64,000 nt of DNA from Achromobacter sp. MYb9 (lineage in GTDB: Bacteria > Pseudomonadota > Gammaproteobacteria > Burkholderiales > Burkholderiaceae_B): positions 124,001 to 188,000 of the forward strand of contig NZ_PCOQ01000011.1 of assembly GCF_002975275.1 (NCBI RefSeq), read 5' to 3'. Of the stretch, positions 51,930-59,279 are shown in pieces; positions within the stretch are counted from its first letter, which is position 1, and every line of letters begins with the position of its first letter. Position numbers and translations under genes: made by a program. Under the pieces are notes generated by a model. The model made no database searches. It had not been told where the DNA came from and saw only the letters and a list, made by a program, of their open reading frames with translations.

Positions 51930-53366
51930 TCAGTGACTCTGGATGTAAACCGCGTGCGTTTCCATGTACTCGTACAAGCCATGCTTCCCGTCCGCGCCAC
52001 CGATCCCCGACTTCCGGCGACCCGCATGGAAGCCCTGCATCGCTTCGAAGTGCTCCCGGTTCACATAGGTCTCACCAAATTTCAGGTCCCGGCAAGCGCG
52101 AAGCGCTGCATCAATGTCCTGTGTGAAGATGGACGAGGTCAGCCCGTACTCGGAATCGTTAGAAAAGTGAATGGCTTCGTCCAGACTGTCGACCACTTGA
52201 ATGGGCAGTACCGGACCGAACGTTTCCTTGCGCATGATGTCCATCTCATGGTGGCAATCCACCAAGACCGTGGGCTCATAGTGAAAGCCTTTGCCTCGAT
52301 CGGAAACACTTCCTCCCACTACCAACCTTGCGCCCTGGTTGACGGCTAGGTCCACAGCCCCTTTCACCTTTTCCAGCTGAGCTCGGCTAATGAGAGGCCC
52401 CATGTCCAGCGCATCATCCAGGAAGGGATCTCCATACTTCGTCGCGCGCATTTTGCTGGAGATCTTATCGACGAATTCGTCAAACACCGACCGTTCGACA
52501 TAGACGCGTTCCGCGCAATTACAAACCTGGCCGGTATTGATAACGCGGGACTGGTAAATAGCCGTCGCGGCCAACTCCAGGTTCGCGGACGCAAGCACAA
52601 TGGCCGGCGCCTTACCTCCCAGTTCAAGATTGACGCGAGTCAGGTTGGCCGATGCGGCGCTCATGATGCGCTTGCCCGTCTCCACGCTGCCGGTGAAAGA
52701 CACCATGTCGACATTCGCATGCCCGGCAAGCCTCCCGCCGGATTTTCCTCCCCCGGAGACCAGGTTGAATACCCCAGGAGGCAGGCCCGTTTCAGCAACG
52801 ATTTCAGCGAACGCAAAGGCATTAAGAGGTGTTTCTTCGCTTGGCTTGATGACGATGGTGTTGCCGGCGACAAGCGCAGGCGCCATCTTTCTTGCGATCA
52901 AAAAGAACGGAAAATTCCAAGGCAGGATGCCGGCGACAACGCCGATGGGCTTGCGCATCAACAGGATAGTTTCCTCGCTGCGATCGCTCGTAAGGATTTC
53001 GCCTTCTATCCGCCGGGCCCATTCGGCCATGTAGTCAAGATAGTCGGCGGTGAACGCCACCTCGACGGCTGCCAGCCCTTGAACCTTGCCTTGCTCCTGG
53101 CTGATGATCTGGGCCAACTGGCCAGCCTTGCTTCGGATGCCGGCTGCGACCGCCTTCAAGTAGCCCGCCCGCTCAATCGCGGGCCGCTTCTCCCAGCTTG
53201 GTTGCGCTCTGCGAGCCGCCCCGACGGCATCGTCAATGTCCTCGTTCGTGGAATCAGGGACCTGACCGATGACTTCTTCTGTTGCGGGGTTGAGCACACT
53301 GATTGAAGCGTCGCTGCGCGCAGTGCGAAACGCGCCGTCAATATAGTTCCTGTACTTGTTGTCCAT
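51930..53366 (-). CDS. aldA: aldehyde dehydrogenase, AldA-like (lactaldehyde/glycolaldehyde dehydrogenase type)
   Basis: The 478-residue NAD(P)-dependent enzyme has PWNFPFFLIARKMAPAL, FTGSVETGKRI, the general base in NLELGGKAP, the nucleophile in NTGQVCNCAERVYV and ETFGPVLPIQV. The cysteine-rich GQVCNCAERV form is typical of AldA and close relatives, which oxidise lactaldehyde and glycolaldehyde to lactate and glycolate. It lies upstream of the FMN hydroxyacid oxidase on the same strand and is divergent from the Rieske monooxygenase operon, so it probably takes the aldehyde left after desulfonation. Confidence 0.93.
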   Translation of the reverse strand: MDNKYRNYIDGAFRTARSDASISVLNPATEEVIGQVPDSTNEDIDDAVGAARRAQPSWEKRPAIERAGYLKAVAAGIRSKAGQLAQIISQEQGKVQGLAAVEVAFTADYLDYMAEWARRIEGEILTSDRSEETILLMRKPIGVVAGILPWNFPFFLIARKMAPALVAGNTIVIKPSEETPLNAFAFAEIVAETGLPPGVFNLVSGGGKSGGRLAGHANVDMVSFTGSVETGKRIMSAASANLTRVNLELGGKAPAIVLASANLELAATAIYQSRVINTGQVCNCAERVYVERSVFDEFVDKISSKMRATKYGDPFLDDALDMGPLISRAQLEKVKGAVDLAVNQGARLVVGGSVSDRGKGFHYEPTVLVDCHHEMDIMRKETFGPVLPIQVVDSLDEAIHFSNDSEYGLTSSIFTQDIDAALRACRDLKFGETYVNREHFEAMQGFHAGRRKSGIGGADGKHGLYEYMETHAVYIQSH

Positions 53367-53576
53367 TGTCTCTCCACGGTATTAGAAGTATTCGGGGCAC
53401 GGCGTCAGAGCCCGCCACGCTTGCAGATCGGTCGTGATCGAGCACGCCTAGAGCACTGCAATGAACATACTCATGCAAAAACCATGCCACCAGATCGACG
53501 CCACCGACATGGGTCCATTTCACCTTGCACGTAGGCGCCGGACCACTACCCCAGGCGCCCGCAGCGCGCCCCGTTG

Positions 53577-53625
53577 TGTCCCACATGCCCCAAAAGTGGA
53601 CAACGCTGTCCCAAATTGTCCCAGG
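53577..53625 (+). promoter_or_regulatory. tandem 10-bp repeats, probable sigma54 enhancer (UAS)
   Basis: TGTCCCA occurs at 53577, 53607 and 53617, with the related TGCCCCA at 53586 and TGGACA at 53597. The five elements recur every 10-11 bases, so they face one side of the helix. They end about 75 bases before the -24 element of the sigma54 promoter, the usual place for activator binding. The rest of 53367-53699 shows no gene. Confidence 0.65.
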
Positions 53626-53699
53626 CCCACTCAACCCGATAGGGGTGCTCTGAACCGGGTGCCCCGCGATGCAAGCGTGCATTGCTGCGCCAGTCGAAC

Positions 53700-53716
53700 T
53701 GGCACGGTTGTTGCTT
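53700..53716 (+). promoter_or_regulatory. sigma54 (-24/-12) promoter of the Rieske monooxygenase operon
   Basis: TGGCAC-GGTTG-TTGCTT matches the sigma54 consensus TGGCAC-N5-TTGCW at all fixed positions. Transcription should start near 53728, about 34 bases before the alpha-subunit start codon. Confidence 0.88.
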
Positions 53717-53761
53717 GAGTGGTTATGCGTGCATAAAACCATTCAGAAGGAGACATACACA

Positions 53762-54994
53762 ATGGCGCGAGACCACAATCAATGGACTGGAAAGCCCGAT
53801 CTGGCATCCAACCAGTTTGTAGACCCGCGGGTCTATACCGACGAGTCGATCTTCCGTGAAGAGCAGAAGAACATCTTCGACAAATGTTGGCTCATCGCCT
53901 GCCATGAGAGTGAACTGGCAGCCCCCTTGGATTACCGAACCTATCAACACCCTGGTGGGCACAATCTCATCATCATCCGCGACGAAGACAACAAGATTCA
54001 CGCGTTCAACAATATCTGTCCGCATAGGGGAAATCTGCTTATCTACGACGCGGCGGGATCGATCAAGTCGCCGTCCCCGGCAGGGGGACCGAAGCGCATC
54101 ACTTGCATCTTTCACGCTTGGTCGTTCGATGCCCAAGGCAACTGCGTAGACATCCCAAGAGAAAAGGACGGCTACCAGGACCGCGTGAAGCGTTGCGACT
54201 ATTCCCTGCGCGAATTCAGGACTGAAGTGGGCTATGGCGGCTTCGTCTGGGTGAACATCGACGACAACGCAGATCCCCTCGCCCAGACTCTCAACGGTGC
54301 GTTGGATCCGCTTGAGGAAATGCTGTCGGAGCCACTCGAGATCTTCCACTACAACCGAGCGGTGGTGGACGGCAATTTCAAAATGTGGCACGACACTAAC
54401 AGCGAGCTGTATCACGACTATTTGCATTACCACAACCGCGTCACGGGGATGCTGCAGCCCGGCTACTTCGATCGCGAATTCCGTACCTTCAAGGGCGGCC
54501 ACGCCCAGGTCACGGATATGGTCCTGAAGTACGACGCGATGAAAGGACACAAAGCTCAATCGCTGGGTTGGCCGGGGCTTGGTCCGAATCGCTGGGCACT
54601 TGTGGACATATTCCCTGGCATCACCTTCAACATCCGGTCACCGGTCATGCGCATCGACACCGTCATACCGATCGGCCCGAACAAGTTGTTCATTGAATAC
54701 CGCGGTCTGGGACTAAAGAGCGATACACCTGAAGAAAGAGCGGCGAGAGTGCAGCACCACAACTCGATCTGGGGCCCCTTCGGCCGCAATGTGCCTGAGG
54801 ATTTGATGGGCACTTTTGGGCAGGGACGCGCACTGGCTGACCCCACTGAAGCGCCGATGATCCTGCATGCTCGCGTCGAGAACAACAAGATCCATGACGA
54901 AGTAGGTATGCGCCATTTCTATGAAGAATGGGGCCACCGGATGGGCCGCAGCGCTTCAAACCCTTTCCCTCCCGCAGATCAAAGCGCGCGCTAA
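53762..54994 (+). CDS. msmA: Rieske monooxygenase alpha subunit, methanesulfonate monooxygenase (MsmA) type
   Basis: The 410-residue protein has a Rieske site C86-P-H88 and C115-I-F-H118 with 26 residues between the pairs, against about 16 in most Rieske oxygenases; this long spacing is the known mark of MsmA. The iron-binding region reads DTNSELYHDYLHYHN, with glutamate or aspartate and two histidines. It would hydroxylate the carbon next to the sulfonate group so that sulfite leaves and an aldehyde forms. GGAG lies upstream of the ATG, which follows a sigma54 promoter. Substrate may be methanesulfonate or another sulfonate, as argued in the findings. Confidence 0.92.
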   Translation: MARDHNQWTGKPDLASNQFVDPRVYTDESIFREEQKNIFDKCWLIACHESELAAPLDYRTYQHPGGHNLIIIRDEDNKIHAFNNICPHRGNLLIYDAAGSIKSPSPAGGPKRITCIFHAWSFDAQGNCVDIPREKDGYQDRVKRCDYSLREFRTEVGYGGFVWVNIDDNADPLAQTLNGALDPLEEMLSEPLEIFHYNRAVVDGNFKMWHDTNSELYHDYLHYHNRVTGMLQPGYFDREFRTFKGGHAQVTDMVLKYDAMKGHKAQSLGWPGLGPNRWALVDIFPGITFNIRSPVMRIDTVIPIGPNKLFIEYRGLGLKSDTPEERAARVQHHNSIWGPFGRNVPEDLMGTFGQGRALADPTEAPMILHARVENNKIHDEVGMRHFYEEWGHRMGRSASNPFPPADQSAR

Positions 54995-55028
54995 GGCTGA
55001 ACCCATACCCGAATAAAGGATTACGAAC

Positions 55029-55490
55029 ATGGATATGGAAAAGACCATTCGAGAGTTCTTGGCCAAGCTCTGCATGGCGTTGGACTCGTCAGATTACAAG
55101 ACCTACCTGCAGTCCTGCTTGCCCGAGTTCAACTACCGGATCGCCGTCTACAGCCCCGAGATCCGAAGGGACATGGTATGGCTGGAAAAGGACAAAGAGG
55201 GGCTTTCGGCGCTGATCGACCTGCTTCCCAAGCAGAACATGGACCGCACCCCCCTGACGCGCCACTTCAGCCTGTGCACGGTCACCAACGGCGAGCGTGA
55301 AGGCGAGCACGACGTACGCTCCACCCTTCAGGTTTTCCGAACTGAACATGACGGCGGCGAGACCTCGCTTGTCGCGGTGGGCGAGTATCGCGACAAAATT
55401 CGGCTGGCAGACCAGGAGCCGTTACTCCTTGAGCGAGAGGTGCGGCTTCATACGCGCATGCTCGGGAAGGGATATCACGTTCCGTTTTGA
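55029..55490 (+). CDS. msmB: Rieske monooxygenase beta subunit, MsmB type
   Basis: The 153-residue protein follows the alpha subunit by 34 bases. It has the cone-shaped beta-subunit layout of ring-hydroxylating-type oxygenases: N-terminal helices (IREFLAKLCMALDSSDYKTYLQ), then strands with FNYRIAVYSPEIRRD, TRHFSLCTVTNG, VRSTLQVFRTEHDGGETSLVAVGEYRDKI and LLLEREVRLHTRML. It carries no cofactor and is needed for structure. Its size is slightly less than known MsmB proteins. Confidence 0.9.
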   Translation: MDMEKTIREFLAKLCMALDSSDYKTYLQSCLPEFNYRIAVYSPEIRRDMVWLEKDKEGLSALIDLLPKQNMDRTPLTRHFSLCTVTNGEREGEHDVRSTLQVFRTEHDGGETSLVAVGEYRDKIRLADQEPLLLEREVRLHTRMLGKGYHVPF

Positions 55491-55503
55491 TATCGGCGGC
55501 CTT

Positions 55504-56547
55504 ATGAAACTGAAAGTTCATGCGAAGAATCGCAGCTTCGAGGTGCCCGCGGACGGAGGCCCGAACCTGCTCATGGCGGGCCTTGCCGCGGGGCTAGAGC
55601 TGCCATATGCCTGTGCCACGGGGACATGCGGCAGTTGCAAGGCAAGGCTGGTATCGGGCGAGGTCACGGATCACTGGCCTGCGGCCTTGGGCAAGGCAAA
55701 GTGCAAGTCAGACACGAACGAAGTGCTGCTGTGCCAGTGCGCGGCGATCGGTGATTGTGACATTGAGATCGCCGAGCACGTGTACGAAGTCGATCCGGGA
55801 GCCCGTACTCCCAGAAGATACGCGGGCGCCGTGACCCGCTGGGCCATGCTTACGGCGGATGTCGCAATTTGGGATATCCGTCTGGACAACAGCATGGAAT
55901 TTGATGCTGGGCAGTTTGCACTCGTGAGCGTGGACGGCGTGGCGGGCCACCGTGCCTATTCGATGGTCAATTTCGATAGAGGCACCCAAACCCTGACGTT
56001 CTTGACTAAGAAAAAACCCGGCGGTGTACTGACGGAACATCTTTTCAATGGCTCGCCTGAAGGCCAAAAACTGTCAGTTATTGGACCGCTGGGACGGGCG
56101 ATATTCCGTCCCAGCCTGCGAAAGAACCTGCTATGCATCGCCGGAGGCAGTGGCATCGCAGGCATCATGTCGATTCTGTCGCGCGCGACGCGAGAACGCT
56201 ACTTTTCGCAGCATAAAGGCCGGGTGTTTTTCGGGATTCGAACCCTTCGGGACGCCTTCTTCCTTGATGAGCTGACGGCGTACGCCAGGCAATTCGAGTC
56301 GACGCTTGAAATCACCATTGGCATATCGGAAGGGGAAGTCTCCGACCATTTGGTGTCCCAGTATCCGTTCTTGAAAATCTCCACGGGCTTCATCCATGAA
56401 ATCGCCGCGCAGGCGGTGAAGGGAAACACCAGCAATACCCAAATCTACCTTGCCGGCCCAACGCCCTTGGTGGATGCGGCGATCCGGCATCTGTTGATTG
56501 TCGAAAAGGTCGACGCGAAGAACATTGCCTACGACAAGTTCAGCTAA
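55504..56547 (+). CDS. msmD: oxygenase reductase component, [2Fe-2S]/FAD (MsmD type)
   Basis: The 347-residue reductase begins with a plant-type [2Fe-2S] domain (ACATGTCGSCKARL, with C37, C42, C45, and a later cysteine in LLCQC, C77 or C79), followed by an FAD-binding barrel (HRAYSMVNF, the FAD motif) and an NAD-binding domain (LLCIAGGSGIAGIMSIL, IYLAGPTPLVDAA). It takes electrons from NADH and delivers them to the Rieske ferredoxin. In the type msm operon the order is A-B-C-D, but here reductase and ferredoxin are swapped. The ATG at 55504 is 14 bases after the MsmB stop. Confidence 0.92.
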   Translation: MKLKVHAKNRSFEVPADGGPNLLMAGLAAGLELPYACATGTCGSCKARLVSGEVTDHWPAALGKAKCKSDTNEVLLCQCAAIGDCDIEIAEHVYEVDPGARTPRRYAGAVTRWAMLTADVAIWDIRLDNSMEFDAGQFALVSVDGVAGHRAYSMVNFDRGTQTLTFLTKKKPGGVLTEHLFNGSPEGQKLSVIGPLGRAIFRPSLRKNLLCIAGGSGIAGIMSILSRATRERYFSQHKGRVFFGIRTLRDAFFLDELTAYARQFESTLEITIGISEGEVSDHLVSQYPFLKISTGFIHEIAAQAVKGNTSNTQIYLAGPTPLVDAAIRHLLIVEKVDAKNIAYDKFS

Positions 56548-56559
56548 CTCGGAATTGAC

Positions 56560-56865
56560 ATGACGCGACAATTTGTGTGCCACCTTGAAGACGTTCCGAA
56601 GGGAACGATGAAAACGTTCGAACTCGAAGGAGAGAAGAAAATCCTGATCATCAATGCCGATCAGAATGTCTTTGCATGTCAGGGCGTATGCCCGCACCAG
56701 GATGTTTGTCTGGAAGAAGGACTGTTCGACGGGGAGGTCTTAACCTGCCACCAGCATTTGTGGCAATGGAAGGTGGCGAGCGGAGAGCCTGTCGGCCTTG
56801 CGGAACAGCCGCTGGAAGTCTACGAGGTGGAGGTGGAAGACGGATCCGTATTCGTAGAACACTAG
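56560..56865 (+). CDS. msmC: Rieske ferredoxin component (MsmC type)
   Basis: The 101-residue protein is a Rieske-type ferredoxin with C44-P-H46 and C63-H-Q-H66, 16 residues apart, in the normal spacing. It carries one [2Fe-2S] cluster and shuttles electrons from the reductase to the oxygenase. The family of short ferredoxins (as in toluene monooxygenase TmoC and MsmC) fits in size. It begins 13 bases after the reductase stop and closes the four-component oxygenase. Confidence 0.92.
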   Translation: MTRQFVCHLEDVPKGTMKTFELEGEKKILIINADQNVFACQGVCPHQDVCLEEGLFDGEVLTCHQHLWQWKVASGEPVGLAEQPLEVYEVEVEDGSVFVEH

Positions 56866-56985
56866 TTTTTTACGTGGATGCAAGGGACTGCGGCACAGAA
56901 CCGTCGCTCTTAACATCGTGCAGCCACCGGCTGACAGCTCATTTGATATGAAAGCTCTGCAACCTAGCAGGGCTCGGAGACAAAA

Positions 56986-58296
56986 ATGGACAGCAAAATT
57001 CAAGGGGGCACGCCGCCCGTCACGCCTACACGGGTAGCGATTGCAAGCATGATCGGGACGATCATGGAATGGTATGACTTTTTTCTTTACGGCTTTGTCG
57101 CCGCACTGGTTTTCGGGCAGCTCTTCTTTCCCGCCTATTCTTCGGCGACGGGAACGCTAGCCGCCTTTGCGACGTTAGCAGTAGGCTTTGTCGCGCGTCC
57201 GCTGGGTGGCGTTGTTTTTGGCCATTTTGGAGATCGTATCGGACGCAAGACCATGCTCATTACGTCGCTGTCCATCATGGGCGGCGCCACGTTCACCATC
57301 GGCCTTTTGCCCACTTATGAAATGATCGGCGTCTGGGCGCCTATCCTGCTGACCATCTGCCGCTTCTTGCAGGGCGTCGCGCTCGGTGGTGAATGGGGCG
57401 GCGCGGTCCTGATGGCGGTCGAGTACGCCCCGCCACAACGCCGTGGCCTTTTTGGTGGCGTCGTGCAAGTCGGAGCAGCGGCGGGAGTGGCACTGGCTAC
57501 CGCTGTTCTGTTCTCGTGTTCGTATTTCCTCACGCAGGAACAGTTCATGTCGTGGGGTTGGCGTGTGCCGTTTCTGGTGAGCATCGTGATGCTTGCGTCG
57601 GGGCTTTACATCCGGCTTAAGGTTACGGAAACGCCGGCCTTCAAACAACTGCGTGAAGCCGGGGAAATCGTCAAATTTCCGGTAGTGGACGTCATCAAGC
57701 ACCACTACAAAGAGATCTATCACACGGCAGCCATTTATCTGGGATCTATCACCGTCCCCTTCTACACGGTTTGGGTGTTCCTGATCTACTACGCGACGGG
57801 CGTGCTTCATCTGGATCGTTCGTGGCTGCTTCTGGGCGTTGTCATCATCAATTTCGCCCTGCTATTCGGCATACTTTTCGCTGGCTGGCTCTCAGACAAG
57901 GTCGGAAGGAAGCCCGTTTTCTACGCTGGATTTGTCGTCATTGCAGCGCTGGCGTTTCCATTCTTTTGGGTAGCCGACCTTGCCGAGGTGAAGTGGATTT
58001 GGCTGGCCATGCTAATGCTGTCAGCCCCGTCGTGGCTCATGTGGGGCGCAATGCCGGCCTTTTACTGCGAACTTTTTCCTGAACAACTGCGCTACACAGG
58101 GATCTCCCTCGGCAGTCAAGCCGCCACCATCATTGGCGGGCTTGTTCCCTTGTTCGCGACTGCAGTCCTGCCTACGTACGGCACATGGCCGATCTCTGCG
58201 TTGGTCGCGGTTTCAGCAGCGCTGGCACTATGGTCTCTGATGCGCGTGGCTTCCGATCGTGCCGTTCGCCATAGGTTCGCGCAAGCGCGTGTCTGA
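56986..58296 (+). CDS. MHS-family major facilitator transporter
   Basis: The 436-residue protein has twelve membrane helices and MHS landmarks: IASMIGTIMEWYDFFLYGFVAALVFGQLFF at the start, PLGGVVFGHFGDRIGRKTML, FLQGVALGGEWGGAVLMAVEYAPPQRRGLFG and GWLSDKVGRKPVFY. MHS proteins are proton symporters for organic acids and related anions. Being in the oxygenase operon it is the likely importer of the sulfonate, in place of the ABC system (MsmEFGH) known from methylotrophs. A hairpin follows its stop. Confidence 0.92.
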   Translation: MDSKIQGGTPPVTPTRVAIASMIGTIMEWYDFFLYGFVAALVFGQLFFPAYSSATGTLAAFATLAVGFVARPLGGVVFGHFGDRIGRKTMLITSLSIMGGATFTIGLLPTYEMIGVWAPILLTICRFLQGVALGGEWGGAVLMAVEYAPPQRRGLFGGVVQVGAAAGVALATAVLFSCSYFLTQEQFMSWGWRVPFLVSIVMLASGLYIRLKVTETPAFKQLREAGEIVKFPVVDVIKHHYKEIYHTAAIYLGSITVPFYTVWVFLIYYATGVLHLDRSWLLLGVVIINFALLFGILFAGWLSDKVGRKPVFYAGFVVIAALAFPFFWVADLAEVKWIWLAMLMLSAPSWLMWGAMPAFYCELFPEQLRYTGISLGSQAATIIGGLVPLFATAVLPTYGTWPISALVAVSAALALWSLMRVASDRAVRHRFAQARV

Positions 58297-58321
58297 CGTT
58301 TGCCCTGAATGAGCGGGTTGG

Positions 58322-58351
58322 GGCGCTACGGTTCAAGCCATACGTAGCGCC
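58322..58351. terminator. probable terminator hairpin
   Basis: GGCGCTACG and CGTAGCGCC form a perfect 9-bp stem with a 12-base loop, 26 bases after the MHS transporter stop. There are only a few T residues after it (CATTTTGG), so it may attenuate rather than stop transcription into the TauE-like gene. Confidence 0.55.
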
Positions 58352-58391
58352 TCAACGCATTTTGGTGGTTTCCCTACGGCCGACCTAGCGA

Positions 58392-59144
58392 ATGTCATCT
58401 AGCTCCCTTCTCGCGTTTCTCCTGGTCATCGCCATCGCTAGTTACCTGCAGGCGCTGACTGGCTTCGCGCTGGGCTTGTTCGCCTTGGGCGGCGTCATCG
58501 CGTTGAATATCAGTTCAATCGCCACGGCTTCGATGGTCACTAATGTGCTGATGGTCGTGAACGTCGCCCTTGCCCTGCGCGGGTATTGGTCAGAGATTCA
58601 CAAGCGCCTGTTTTGGTTGACGCTAGCGGGCTTGATTCCCGGCGCCTTTCTGGGCATCTTCCTGCTTCAGCATCTGGAAGACCGGTACGCTGATTTGCTG
58701 CAAATGATCTTGGGCATCCTGATCCTGGTGGCTGGAGCAACCATGGCTATGCTTGCACAAGTCCGACCGGTCATCTCCAGCGCCCCGCGTTTTGTGCTGA
58801 TGGGGATCCTGGGTGGGGTCTGCGGCGGCATGTACAGCATTCCCGGCCCGCCGGTCGTGTACCTGTTCTATCGCCAACCGTTACCTCTGGACACCGTTAG
58901 GTCTACCCTTCTGGCGGTGTTCGGCACGTTGTCCGTCGTCCGACTCGTCTTGCTAACCTTGCAGGGCGAAGTCACAGCGGACGTGCTCGAGCTTTCCATG
59001 TTTGCCGTGCCGGTCGTTATCGTCGTGACAGCATTGGCACCCTATATGCCGCTGCGCGTTCCGGATCAAGCCGTTAGACGCATCGCGTTCGTGCTGTTGG
59101 GACTCTTGGGACTGGCCATCGTCGGCAGTGCTGGACTGAGGTAG
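58392..59144 (+). CDS. TauE/SafE-family membrane transporter, copy 2 (probable sulfite exporter)
   Basis: The 250-residue protein has about seven to eight hydrophobic segments and the TauE/SafE repeat (YLQALTGFALGLFALGGVIAL near the start and GILGGVCGGMYSIPGPPVVYLF in the middle). It follows the oxygenase and transporter genes on the same strand. Sulfonate operons commonly carry such exporters to remove sulfite from the cytoplasm. Here the periplasmic SoxC-like enzyme would then oxidise it. It is not closely similar to the copy at 32103-32897. Confidence 0.88.
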   Translation: MSSSSLLAFLLVIAIASYLQALTGFALGLFALGGVIALNISSIATASMVTNVLMVVNVALALRGYWSEIHKRLFWLTLAGLIPGAFLGIFLLQHLEDRYADLLQMILGILILVAGATMAMLAQVRPVISSAPRFVLMGILGGVCGGMYSIPGPPVVYLFYRQPLPLDTVRSTLLAVFGTLSVVRLVLLTLQGEVTADVLELSMFAVPVVIVVTALAPYMPLRVPDQAVRRIAFVLLGLLGLAIVGSAGLR

Positions 59145-59279
59145 CGCGGTCAGTACAAGCCCCATTTGTGCCCCACTACGCGCTACGTTATAAGTCAATA
59201 TTGCGGCTTGCGCGCGTTCAGAGCCTAGACCAAAAGGCCATGCAGCCGCGCTCAGCACTACCTCGGGCATGGAGACACT

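Noticed and set aside
53762-56865. Reading the oxygenase as an aromatic ring-hydroxylating dioxygenase
   Set aside because: The 26-residue Rieske spacing, sulfite exporter and sulfite dehydrogenase point to sulfonates, and no aromatic-pathway genes are present.
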